A stretch of DNA of 64,000 nt. Source: CBDATB01 sp965199745. Lineage in GTDB: Bacteria > Bacteroidota > Bacteroidia > Cytophagales > Flammeovirgaceae. Under the pieces are notes generated by a model. It was not told the origin of the DNA. It worked only from the letters and a program-made list of their open reading frames with translations, and searched no databases. The stretch covers positions 239,243 to 303,242 of the forward strand of contig CBDATB010000010.1 of the NCBI GenBank assembly GCA_965199745.1. Reading direction: 5' to 3'. This document shows, piece by piece, positions 16,335 through 24,737 of this stretch. Positions within the stretch are counted from its first letter, which is position 1; the number at the start of each line of letters is the position of its first letter. Both the position numbers and the translations under genes were made by a program.

Positions 16335-18908
16335 CTATTTTTTTTCCAAAATCTGTTTGTACATTATTTTCAACTGCGCATTTGTTTCTCTGCCCATGAG
16401 TTGCCGTAAAGTTTCCATTACACCTTGATTATTTGACAAGAGGAACATGGAATAGAAGGCAGAAAGCCTAATATTGGGGCTGCTGTTGCTTGCATAGCTT
16501 TTTAATAACTCAATACCTTTTAGCTGTTCGATTGATGATTGTTGCAACAAATAATTTCCTATATGAGAAAGTAATGTAGGCAACGTACTGCGTTGTGCAT
16601 TTCCGATTTTTTGAGCAAACCAAGTGAATTTGCCGGGTGTGTTTTTGTAGCTGTAATAATCGGCAATAATTGAGATGATATTGGCATTGTCTATGGCTTC
16701 GAAACGTTCAATAAGCTCATCGGGTTGGCTGCCTCCTTGGTGTATGTAGGCATAAATGGCAGCACTAACTACTAAGTAAGAGCTGTCTTTAAGTGCTTTT
16801 TGTACCAAGTCACTGTTGTTCACTTTGAGCTTAACTAAAGCTTGCAAAGCATCGGCGCGTACTTCTGGTTCGGGATCGTCTGTAGTAATTTTTGTTAGTG
16901 TTAAAATTATTTTATTCTGTATTTCTGTTGTAAAAGATTTAATGCTATGCTGCTCAAAAGTATTAACTGCTAAGGAACGAATATGCTGTTGTGGTGCTTG
17001 TAAGGCTGCTACATATAGCTCAAGTACTTCTTTTTGTTCTAAGGCCTCGCCGAGTTGCTCAAGGCTTTCGAGTTTTTTCAGTACGTTGTCGGCATAGCGA
17101 AACTGCGCTATAAAGCCGGCAGTGGTTTTCAATTCATCTACTAGGCCGGGAATGATATTTTCCGGATCGAAGAGTACTAGCTCCGGTTTTGAGGGTACAA
17201 GAAATTCAAAAACTTCTTCTTTTTGCGTAATGAGTATTTGCCGCTCGTATTTTTTGCCTTGCACCCAATAAGCAACAGCTACTGGCAGGCGGTAAATAGG
17301 GGTATACTCAGGGTCTTGTTGTTGTAATACTCGAATGAGTAGGTGCCCGTTTTCATATTCGTTTTTCACATAGAGCTGTGGATGCCCTGAAGAGAGAAAC
17401 CATTGGTTAAAAAACCAGTTCAGATCTTCGCCTGTTACTTCTTCAAACGCTAGGCGGAGGTGGTTTATCTCAACGGCTTTAAAAACATTAGCTTTGAGGT
17501 AAATATGCAGTGCCTGAAAAAAAGCATCATCTCCAACATAGCTACGCAACAGATGCAATATCAGTGAGCCTTTGGCATAAGAATGGTTGTCGAACATGTC
17601 TTCACGGTGCTTGTAGTGGTAGCGAATAAGGTCTACCTGCTTGCCTGTTGATTCGTTCAGATAGCTTTGTAGTTCTTCTTGACGCTTCACTTCAGCTACG
17701 TCTTTGCCGTGTTTATATTCATCCCACAAGTACTCTGAGTAAGTGGCAAAACCTTCGTTCAGTGTCAGGTTTGACCAAGATTCACAAGTTACCAAATCGC
17801 CAAACCACTGGTGAAAAAGCTCATGGGCAATGATAGCATCCCAGTTGCCATCGAGCAGCGTACGGTCGTCTGTCTGTAACTCTTCCATAAAAACCGAGGC
17901 AGAAGTATTTTCCATTGCTCCCGACACATAATCTCTCACAACGACCTGGTGGTATTTATCCCAAGGATAAGGATACTGTAGTAAGTCTGAAAAGAAACTC
18001 ATCATTTCGGGTGTATTACCAAAAATACTACGGGCATATTTTGCATAGGCAGGCTCTACATAATAATGCACTGGCAAGCCTTTCCATTGGTCTTTTACTA
18101 TACTGAAATTACCCACTGCCATCATGAACAGGTAAGGTGCATGTGGCTTCTCTTGCTTCCAATGGTCTGTGCGGGTCCCGTCGTTATTTTGCCGGCGTTC
18201 CAACAACTTTCCGTTGGATAGCGTTATCATTGAGGCGTCTACGGTAATATACATTTCTTGGCTTGTCTTAACATTAGGTGCATCAAAGGTAGGAAACCAA
18301 CAAGAGGATGCCTGTGTTTCGCCTTGTGTCCATATCTGTCTGGGTTTATTTTTTTCTTTGCCTTGTGGGTTGATAAAGTAAAGACCCCTATCGTCTGTAA
18401 TTGCTGTGCTTCCTCCTTTAGGTAAGTCATTAGGTTTGGCGGTGTATTGAATACTAAGTTTGAAGGTATCTTGCTTGGTGTAATTTTTATCTAAGATTAC
18501 TTGCAAACGGAGGCTATCGTACAAAAAATCAAGTTTTTGATTAGGTGTTTTGCCAACCAATTGTATAGCGTGAATATCAAAACCTTTAGCATCGAGTACT
18601 ACCCGATGTTGTGGATATTGGTAAGGTGATAGGGTGAGCGTAGCAATGCCATGCAAATATTGTTTCTGCCAATCAAAGCGCAAATCGAGGAGGGTGTGGT
18701 GGATCTTGAAATACCGTTTTTTTTCCGAGTGATACTGGCTGTTTTTTTCGACATACCACTTGGGTTTATCACTATCAATATTGTCTATAGAATTACTCGG
18801 CTGTGCTGTATTTTCAGACACAACGCTAACGGTCTGTTGGGTAGATTTACAAGAGCTTACAATAATAGAGCATACAAAGCCTATGTGAACAATAGTTTTT
18901 CGAATCAT
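16335..18908 (-). CDS. M1 family aminopeptidase lipoprotein with C-terminal HEAT-like repeats
   Basis: 857 aa from the ATG at 18908 (MIRKTIVHIGFVCSI), which gives a signal peptide with a lipobox 'IIVSSC' (C20). The open frame continues 24 codons upstream without improving the protein. M1 hallmarks are the substrate-binding GAMEN at ~330-334 and the zinc motif HELFH at 362-366, with the distal glutamate in 'NLTLNEGFATYSEY' at ~385. The C-terminal ~250 residues look like helical HEAT/armadillo-type repeats. Expected to trim peptides in the periplasm or on the cell surface. Converges on the DUF2911 gene. Confidence 0.95.
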   Translation of the reverse strand: MIRKTIVHIGFVCSIIVSSCKSTQQTVSVVSENTAQPSNSIDNIDSDKPKWYVEKNSQYHSEKKRYFKIHHTLLDLRFDWQKQYLHGIATLTLSPYQYPQHRVVLDAKGFDIHAIQLVGKTPNQKLDFLYDSLRLQVILDKNYTKQDTFKLSIQYTAKPNDLPKGGSTAITDDRGLYFINPQGKEKNKPRQIWTQGETQASSCWFPTFDAPNVKTSQEMYITVDASMITLSNGKLLERRQNNDGTRTDHWKQEKPHAPYLFMMAVGNFSIVKDQWKGLPVHYYVEPAYAKYARSIFGNTPEMMSFFSDLLQYPYPWDKYHQVVVRDYVSGAMENTSASVFMEELQTDDRTLLDGNWDAIIAHELFHQWFGDLVTCESWSNLTLNEGFATYSEYLWDEYKHGKDVAEVKRQEELQSYLNESTGKQVDLIRYHYKHREDMFDNHSYAKGSLILHLLRSYVGDDAFFQALHIYLKANVFKAVEINHLRLAFEEVTGEDLNWFFNQWFLSSGHPQLYVKNEYENGHLLIRVLQQQDPEYTPIYRLPVAVAYWVQGKKYERQILITQKEEVFEFLVPSKPELVLFDPENIIPGLVDELKTTAGFIAQFRYADNVLKKLESLEQLGEALEQKEVLELYVAALQAPQQHIRSLAVNTFEQHSIKSFTTEIQNKIILTLTKITTDDPEPEVRADALQALVKLKVNNSDLVQKALKDSSYLVVSAAIYAYIHQGGSQPDELIERFEAIDNANIISIIADYYSYKNTPGKFTWFAQKIGNAQRSTLPTLLSHIGNYLLQQSSIEQLKGIELLKSYASNSSPNIRLSAFYSMFLLSNNQGVMETLRQLMGRETNAQLKIMYKQILEKK

Positions 18909-19003
18909 TGGTTTAATAGAATAAAAATAGTTAAAAAAAGTAAAGGTATAGAAAAATTGCAAAATGCATAATAAACCCATTAAGGTAGGTATTATCCCAC
19001 ATC

Positions 19004-19020
19004 TGTCAGTAAATATGACA
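19004..19020. promoter_or_regulatory. Inverted repeat upstream of htpG
   Basis: TGTCAGTAAATATGACA: perfect TGTCA/TGACA arms with a 7-base spacer, 21 bases upstream of the sigma-54-like -24 element. Plausible activator or repressor site for heat-shock control of htpG; that role is inferred. Confidence 0.4.
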
Positions 19021-19040
19021 AATTTTCCTAAAATTTTAGC

Positions 19041-19056
19041 TGGTACAGCATTGGCT
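19041..19056 (+). promoter_or_regulatory. Candidate sigma-54-type promoter of htpG
   Basis: TGGTACAGCATTGGCT: GG and GC dinucleotides exactly 10 bases apart, matching TGGCAC-N5-TTGCT at all but two positions. Transcription would start near 19067, leaving a ~78-base leader before the htpG ATG. No TAnnTTTG element is seen in this 164-base gap. Confidence 0.42.
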
Positions 19057-19144
19057 CATATGTGTGAGGTTTTACCAGTCATTTTCGTGCAGTAAAAACA
19101 ATTGATAAAAAAATTAAACTTTAACAATTAAAAAGAAAAAAGCT

Positions 19145-20968
19145 ATGCCAGATAAAGGAACCATTTCGGTGAATACTGAAGATATTTTTCCAGTTATCAA
19201 AAAATTTTTATACTCCGACCAAGATATTTTTCTTCGCGAGCTAATATCCAATGCAGTAGATGCTACGCAAAAACTTGAAAAACTAGCCTCTATGGGCGAG
19301 TTCAAAGAAGAAGTTAGTAATAAGAAAATAAAAGTTAGTATTAACGAAAAAAATAAAACTATTACGGTTGCCGATAGCGGTGTCGGGATGACCGCTGAGG
19401 AAATTAAAAAATACATCAACCAAATTGCATTTTCGGGTGCTACCGAGTTCGTAGAAAAATTTAAAGATATAGACAATAAGCAAGATATTATCGGTAAATT
19501 TGGTTTAGGGTTTTACTCTGCTTTTATGGTAGCTGACAAAGTGGACATCATCACGCTCTCCTACCAAGAGGGTGCCCAAGCTGTTCAGTGGACTTGCACT
19601 GGTAATACGGAGTTTGAAATTACCAAAACTGTCAAGAAAACTCGTGGCACCGAAGTGGTGCTACACGTCAGTGAAGACGCTAAAGAATACCTAGAAAAAA
19701 GTAAAATTCAAGCTATCCTCGATAAATACGGTAAATTTTTGCCCATAGAAATAACCTTCGATAAAAAAGTTATTAACAACACTACTCCAATTTGGGTCAA
19801 AAATCCCTCTGATTTGAAAGATGAAGATTATCTCAATTTCTATAAAGAATTATATCCTTTCTCAGAAAACCCACTGTTTTGGATTCACCTTAATGTAGAC
19901 TATCCTTTCAACCTGACAGGTATCTTGTATTTTCCAAAGGTAAAAAACGATATTACGCTGCATAAAGATAAAATTCAACTCTACTCCAGGCAGGTATTTA
20001 TTACCGATGAAGTAAAAGATATTGTACCTGAATTTTTAACTTTGCTTCACGGAGTTATAGACTCACCAGAAATACCGCTTAATGTATCGAGAAGCTATTT
20101 GCAGAGTGATAGTAATGTTAAAAAAATTAATAGCTATATCACGCGGAAAGTGGCCGACAAACTCGGAGACCTGTTCAAGAACGATAGAAAGTCTTTTGAG
20201 GAAAAATGGGAAAGTATCGGGCTGTTCGTCAAATACGGAATGATTAGCGAGGAGAAATTTTATGATAAAGCCAAAAAGTTTGTTTTAGTAGAAAATATCG
20301 ATAATAAGTACTTTACGCTCGACGAATACAGCGAACACACCAAAGCTAACCAAGTGGATAAGGACGGCAATACTATTTGGCTTTACACCAATAACGAAGG
20401 CACACAATATACCTACATCCAATCAGCCCTGAAGCAGGGGTATGATGTAATGAAATTCGACAAACTCATCGATAACCATTTCACCGCTACGCTTGAGGGC
20501 AAACTCGAAAAAACACAAGTAAAACGTGTCGACTCCGACGTGGTAAATAAACTCATCGATAAAGATGAAAAAAAAGAAATGATTTTATCGGATAAAGATC
20601 AGAAAAAAGTTAAAGAAGTATTTAAGAAAGTAATTGGTAACGAAACTATCCAAGTAGAAGTAGCCGCTTTGGCAGCGGACGAACTACCAGTTTCAATCAC
20701 GCTTCCAGAGTTTATGCGCAGAATGCAAGAAATGGCTGCTATGAATAATATGGCGGGGCTTAATGCTAACTTGCCCAATACATACGTCGTTACGATTAAT
20801 GGCAACCATAGCCTAGCCAGCAGCATTACAGCAGAAGAAAATCCCGACAAAGCCGAAGAGCTAGCCAAGCAGTCCTATGATCTGGCACTGCTATCACAAA
20901 ATATGCTACAAGGCAAAGACCTGACAGTTTTTATTGAGAGAAGTGTCAAGATGCTAAATGTTTCCTAA
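19145..20968 (+). CDS. htpG: Molecular chaperone HtpG (Hsp90)
   Basis: 607 aa, typical of bacterial Hsp90. The N-terminal GHKL ATPase has 'LRELISNAVDATQKL' (catalytic Glu and Mg-binding Asn), 'VADSGVGMT', 'GKFGLGFYSAFMVA' and 'GTEVVLHV'. The middle domain has 'PLFWIHLNVDYPFNLTGILY' and 'SRSYLQSDSNVKKI' with the catalytic-loop Arg. The shorter C-terminal dimerisation domain follows. Helps protein folding under stress. A 13-bp hairpin closes the gene. Confidence 0.97.
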   Translation: MPDKGTISVNTEDIFPVIKKFLYSDQDIFLRELISNAVDATQKLEKLASMGEFKEEVSNKKIKVSINEKNKTITVADSGVGMTAEEIKKYINQIAFSGATEFVEKFKDIDNKQDIIGKFGLGFYSAFMVADKVDIITLSYQEGAQAVQWTCTGNTEFEITKTVKKTRGTEVVLHVSEDAKEYLEKSKIQAILDKYGKFLPIEITFDKKVINNTTPIWVKNPSDLKDEDYLNFYKELYPFSENPLFWIHLNVDYPFNLTGILYFPKVKNDITLHKDKIQLYSRQVFITDEVKDIVPEFLTLLHGVIDSPEIPLNVSRSYLQSDSNVKKINSYITRKVADKLGDLFKNDRKSFEEKWESIGLFVKYGMISEEKFYDKAKKFVLVENIDNKYFTLDEYSEHTKANQVDKDGNTIWLYTNNEGTQYTYIQSALKQGYDVMKFDKLIDNHFTATLEGKLEKTQVKRVDSDVVNKLIDKDEKKEMILSDKDQKKVKEVFKKVIGNETIQVEVAALAADELPVSITLPEFMRRMQEMAAMNNMAGLNANLPNTYVVTINGNHSLASSITAEENPDKAEELAKQSYDLALLSQNMLQGKDLTVFIERSVKMLNVS

Positions 20969-20981
20969 GAAAGAATATGTC

Positions 20982-21014
20982 ATGCGTATGCAACAACTAA
21001 AGTTGCATACGCAT
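20982..21014. terminator. Perfect 13-bp stem-loop between convergent htpG and modB
   Basis: ATGCGTATGCAAC (20982-20994) and GTTGCATACGCAT (21002-21014) are perfect inverse complements around a 7-base loop. It is placed between the two converging stops and overlaps the modB stop by one base. No long T-run follows on either strand, so it may act as a bidirectional terminator or an mRNA 3' stabiliser. Confidence 0.6.
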
Positions 21015-21712
21015 TACCTACCTGCTTTTACATTTAAATAATCTTGGTTTAGCGTATAAACAATAAATAAAAATATAAAGCTAAGCACGCATAAAATGGC
21101 AGCGTAAGTATTTGCCACAGCGTAATTGAGCATTTCCACTTCGTTATAAATAGCAATAGCAGCTACTTTTGTCCGCCCCGGAATATTTCCACCAATCATT
21201 AATACAATACCAAACTCGCCAATCGTATGCGCAAAAGTCAGCACTACTCCTGTTAATATGGAAGGTCGAACATTAGGTAATAGTATTTTGAAAAATGCGG
21301 TTAGTCTCGATTTACCTAAGGCATCCGAAGCCTGTATTAGGGAGATAGGCAAATTGCTCAAGCCCGACTGTAGTGGCTGTACCATAAAGGGCATACTGTA
21401 AAAAACAGAAGCCAGTACCAGCCCCTGAAAAGAAAAAACCAGCCGAAAGCCCAAAAAATTTTCAAGCATTTGTCCGAAAGCATAATTAGGACTGAATGCA
21501 ATTAATAAATAAAAACCAATTACTGTAGGCGGTAATACCAAAGGCATACTGACTAATGTTTCTATAATAGGTTTTGTTTTTGCCTTCGTAAAGGCCAGCC
21601 AATAAGCTAGTGGAAATGCTAGGCACAGCAATAGTAAAGTAGTGAAAAAAGCTAGTTCAAAACTCAATATCAAAGGACTCCAATCCATTACTGCGATAAG
21701 ATGTTTGAACAA
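21014..21712 (-). CDS. modB: Molybdate ABC transporter permease ModB
   Basis: 232 aa, about five to six membrane helices. Matches the ModB/CysT class: 'VSMPLVLPPTVIGFYLL' near residue 55 and the ATPase-contact loop 'ASDALGKSRLTAFFKILLP' near 135, followed by 'GIVLMIGGNIPGRTKV'. Would carry molybdate through the inner membrane. It follows modA by 43 bases. The ATPase gene modC, normally next, is absent; htpG ends there instead. Confidence 0.92.
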   Translation of the reverse strand: MFKHLIAVMDWSPLILSFELAFFTTLLLLCLAFPLAYWLAFTKAKTKPIIETLVSMPLVLPPTVIGFYLLIAFSPNYAFGQMLENFLGFRLVFSFQGLVLASVFYSMPFMVQPLQSGLSNLPISLIQASDALGKSRLTAFFKILLPNVRPSILTGVVLTFAHTIGEFGIVLMIGGNIPGRTKVAAIAIYNEVEMLNYAVANTYAAILCVLSFIFLFIVYTLNQDYLNVKAGR

Positions 21713-21755
21713 ACACCCTGTGCTGCCATGCTTTCAGTTGTTACACTAAGTGTAT

Positions 21756-22526
21756 TCATGGACTGCCTGTCGTTTCCGTTGAGTATCCATATACTTGAAA
21801 AATATGCTGTGTTTGTTTGGAAAAAAGAAATTGATAAAATTTTTCTATATAGTAAATATCTGTTATATGATTTCTTTTAATACGCACAACACCCTGTGCC
21901 ACAGGAGTATAGGAATCAATGGCTACTACCAGCCATTGTCCTCGCTGTGTCATTTTACCTGATACGAAGGCAGATTTTGCTGTAAAACCTGCATCTACCA
22001 CTCGCAAGTTAATTAGCTCATTGACTTGGGCGATACTTTCTCCATAAATCAATTTATCTTTTAAAACATCGTATAGACCGTAGTGTTTGAATATTTCAAC
22101 ACTTGCTAAACCATAAGGAGATACTTCAGGGTTAGCAATGGCAATATGTTTTATTTGATCATTACTAAGCAGATTAACCGATAGGCTGGGTGTATCTATT
22201 GAGGCCCACAAAGCTAACTGACCATATGCATAAATTTTGGGCTTGCCATTAGTCAAACCATTTCGATATAAAGTTTTGGGGTATTTCATATCGGCGGAAA
22301 TAAATATATCATAGGGGGCACCCTGGTGAATTTGGGCAGTCAATTTGCCAGAAGACCCTATAATAACTTGGCAGCTGACGCCTGTTTCGCAACGAAATGT
22401 GGACACTAACGAGTCCATAGCAAATTGTACATTAGCTGCTATGGCAATGGTCAGTTGGTTTTTTTTCGGCTGTTGGCAAGTAATGAGACAAGTGAAAATA
22501 ATAGTTAGTAGAGTGCTTTTTCTCAT
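21756..22526 (-). CDS. modA: Molybdate-binding lipoprotein ModA
   Basis: 256 aa from the ATG at 22526; an upstream ATG at 22544 adds six residues before the signal peptide. Signal and lipobox 'TIIFTCLITC' place the protein on the outer face of the inner membrane. Class-II solute-binding fold: 'IAIAANVQFAMDSLV', 'IGSSGKLTAQIHQGAPYDIF', 'SADMKYPKTLYRNG', 'IANPEVSPYGLASVEI'. Delivers molybdate (or tungstate) to ModB. Same strand and likely the same transcript as modB. Confidence 0.92.
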   Translation of the reverse strand: MRKSTLLTIIFTCLITCQQPKKNQLTIAIAANVQFAMDSLVSTFRCETGVSCQVIIGSSGKLTAQIHQGAPYDIFISADMKYPKTLYRNGLTNGKPKIYAYGQLALWASIDTPSLSVNLLSNDQIKHIAIANPEVSPYGLASVEIFKHYGLYDVLKDKLIYGESIAQVNELINLRVVDAGFTAKSAFVSGKMTQRGQWLVVAIDSYTPVAQGVVRIKRNHITDIYYIEKFYQFLFSKQTQHIFQVYGYSTETTGSP

Positions 22527-22819
22527 GCAAATACTATCGCTCATATGTAAATTCGAGTAAAAGACGAGTTTTTAGCTTAAAACCGCTTGCATCCCACAGG
22601 CTAAAGACTTGTGAGATTTACGCTCTATTCTACAGATCAAAGAGCAAGCAAGTGGATAAGATCCAGCAATGTTTGTTATCGGGGTTCTGTATTAATTCCA
22701 TGACTGCTTGGCTACCCTGTTCTAAATGATGGCACTTCACTTACACATCCGTCCACTGCGTTAAGACAAAGTAACTTCCTCATTGCGGCTCAAGAGCAAA
22801 AATGAATAAACGCTCTGAA

Positions 22820-24247
22820 CTAGGGAACCACTATGCGAAAGCCATTGTTGAATCCACTAAATGAGGGGTCAAAGAAGAAGCGGTCAGCAGCACGCATATT
22901 CACGGTGTTGAGGGTCCAGAAACCACCGCGTACCACCCGATCCGAACCACTACTCGGTCCCTGAGGATTATTCTGTGGGCTTACACTATAATAACTATGA
23001 CTATACCAGTCTTGGCACCATTCCCATACATTACCACTCATGTCATGAAAGCCCAACTCATTAGCAGCCAAAGTACCCACTGGGTGTGTCCTTATAGCGC
23101 GGTAATTCGACTGACCACTACTATTACTGTTGCTATCATACCAGGCTACATCGCCTACCGTATTACTCCCGCTAAACTGATAGCCCTGGCTACTAGTACC
23201 CCCACGCGCCGCAAACTCCCATTCCGCCTCCGTCGGCAAACGTCCGCCCAACCAATTCGCATAAGCATTCGCACCAAACCAAGTCACTTCTATCACAGGG
23301 TAATTACTCAAATCTATACTATGACTTCGTACAACAAAACTACTCCCGTCATGCACTATCATCACATCACCATCATCCATATCTATATATTCTACAGGAC
23401 CAAAATCTCTATCATTGAAGCTGCCATCACTGCTTACTCTTACTGCATTCAAAAACTCCACATACTGAGCATTTGTTATCTCATACTTACTCATACGAAA
23501 ACTCGATACCGCTACCGTATGCTCTGGTGATTCGTGGCTATCACAACTCAGACCATTTATATCATCGCGACCACTGAGGCAACCCATTTGGAAGCTACCA
23601 CCTGCCACATTAATAAGTTCTAAGTCTGCTAGATACACGGCAATAGTAAAGATTTTTTCAAAAGTACTTCCCTTACCATCATCAGTACGCACTCGTATTG
23701 AGTATGAAGATTGTGTCTTAAAATCAAAAGACTCAGATGTTCTTAAATTGTTGGCGTTAATGTTAAAAGAAGCATTATTAGCACTCCCACCACCACTCAC
23801 TAAACTGTAGGTATGCATATCGGACGCATCGGCATCTGTGGTACTAAAATTTCCTACTACTGTATTTACTGGTTGATTTTCTAACACACTATCACTACTC
23901 AATGATATATCAGTAGGTGGTCTATTAATATCAACTATGAGGAGCTTTCTCCTACTGCTTACTCTATTTTCAGTATCATTTTCCTGTATGGCGGTTAAGT
24001 AAGGTGCAAAGGTACCCCCAGAAGTGTAAGTATGCGTTGGTGTTACTTTAGCAGAAGTATTACCGTCACCGAAATCCCATCGGAAAGAGGTAGCAAATCG
24101 AGAGGTATTTTTGAATGACACGACCCCGTTTTCATTGCTCAATATTTCAAAATTCGCAATAGGAGCGGGTGGGAGTTCTTCCTCTAGCGTGCAGGTCTGT
24201 AAAATACCTATCACTAACAATACAAAGAGCTTGATTTGTTTGTTCAT
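22820..24247 (-). CDS. PKD-cadherin-FGE/SUMF1 lipoprotein (copy A)
   Basis: 475 aa. Lipobox 'GILQTC' with C19 predicts a surface or periplasmic lipoprotein. Order: PKD domain ~30-105 ('FRWDFGDGNTSAKVTPTHTY'), cadherin-like repeat ~112-205 ('NRPPTDISLSSDSVLENQP' ... 'YSIRVRTDDGKG'), then an FGE-sulfatase/SUMF1 domain ~210-475 ('FQMGCLSGRDD', 'GGRLPTEAEWEFAARGG', 'GFHDMSGNVWEWCQDWY'). The FGE fold can modify sulfatase cysteines, but no sulfatase is nearby, and in such lipoproteins it more often serves as a binding scaffold. Close paralog of the next gene (copy B) except for the last ~31 residues. Confidence 0.9.
   Translation of the reverse strand: MNKQIKLFVLLVIGILQTCTLEEELPPAPIANFEILSNENGVVSFKNTSRFATSFRWDFGDGNTSAKVTPTHTYTSGGTFAPYLTAIQENDTENRVSSRRKLLIVDINRPPTDISLSSDSVLENQPVNTVVGNFSTTDADASDMHTYSLVSGGGSANNASFNINANNLRTSESFDFKTQSSYSIRVRTDDGKGSTFEKIFTIAVYLADLELINVAGGSFQMGCLSGRDDINGLSCDSHESPEHTVAVSSFRMSKYEITNAQYVEFLNAVRVSSDGSFNDRDFGPVEYIDMDDGDVMIVHDGSSFVVRSHSIDLSNYPVIEVTWFGANAYANWLGGRLPTEAEWEFAARGGTSSQGYQFSGSNTVGDVAWYDSNSNSSGQSNYRAIRTHPVGTLAANELGFHDMSGNVWEWCQDWYSHSYYSVSPQNNPQGPSSGSDRVVRGGFWTLNTVNMRAADRFFFDPSFSGFNNGFRIVVP
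22823..22939 (-). other. Variable-repeat-like tail of copy A
   Basis: Last 39 codons of copy A, starting 'RVVRGGFW'. After W444 the residues that differ from copy B are mostly NNY codons (ACC, CTC, AAC, GAC, TTC, TTC, TTT, GAC...), while R, A, R, PSFS and NGFR stay fixed. This fits the A-to-N variable repeat of a diversity-generating retroelement. Synonymous third-base differences from copy B in constant codons mean the two were not recently overwritten from one template. Confidence 0.35.
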
Positions 24248-24322
24248 TTATTTGTTATGTTTTAGTTAAGATCGTTTCGAAAGAAAACAAGGATGGAATA
24301 TCTATTGTTATATGACACCCAC

Positions 24323-24386
24323 TATTAACTAAACTTTTGTATCAGGTAGCTGTGGCGGTTATGGGGTTTGTTTGTTTATTCGTCCA
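24323..24386 (-). repeat. Duplicated 5' flank, copy A
   Basis: Upstream region of copy A that resembles 25984-26034 upstream of copy B. Shared blocks on the + strand are TTAA..AAACTTTT, GGTAGCTGT, GG..GTTTGTTTAT and CGT.CAC. This suggests that gene and promoter region were duplicated together. Confidence 0.6.
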
Positions 24387-24607
24387 CAAATAAGGACTGA
24401 TGAGTGATCAGCCAAAAATGCTTTACCTCACATGGTCTGCCTTATCTTCTAAAATACTTTCACTCATGTTGCACCAGATACTTCTGGATGCCTAACGAAC
24501 AAACTGGGCATTGGCGTGTGTAGCCACTGGATGCTGCCGAACAGTAGCAGTGAGTTCGTATATTCTGAGCAACTCAGGACTGCTGAGTGCTTATAATTCT
24601 GTTTGGA

Positions 24608-24634
24608 AAAAGCATGTAGTGCTTTCACACTACA
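24608..24634 (-). terminator. Stem-loop after FGE copy B
   Basis: On the minus strand TGTAGTG, a 6-base loop and CACTACA, followed by TGCTTTTT. A 7-bp perfect stem plus T-run ~105 bases after the stop of copy B is a reasonable intrinsic terminator. Confidence 0.5.
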
Positions 24635-24737
24635 CAGTTACTAACACCACATGCTGGCCTGTATCACTTTTTGCCTAGATAAACAAGGAAGGTCTGTACT
24701 TTGTTCATCAGCGGACATTCATTCTTGCTCTTGTGAG

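Larger units (their letters stand above)
24248..24737. other. 490-base spacer between FGE copies A and B
   Basis: No gene supported. It holds the 5' region of copy A (with a segment also found upstream of copy B, 24323-24386) and a stem-loop likely to end copy B transcription. I looked here for an A-rich template repeat matching the FGE tails and saw none. Confidence 0.6.

Noticed and set aside
22545..22819. IS element ends or transposase near the FGE paralogs
   Set aside because: No transposase ORF or clear terminal inverted repeats; duplication of the paralogs probably arose by recombination.
22997..23530. 177-aa + strand ORF opposite FGE copy A
   Set aside because: Antisense shadow of the FGE coding frame; the same kind of shadow recurs opposite copy B (24651-25157, 25405-25989), and the protein has no features of its own.
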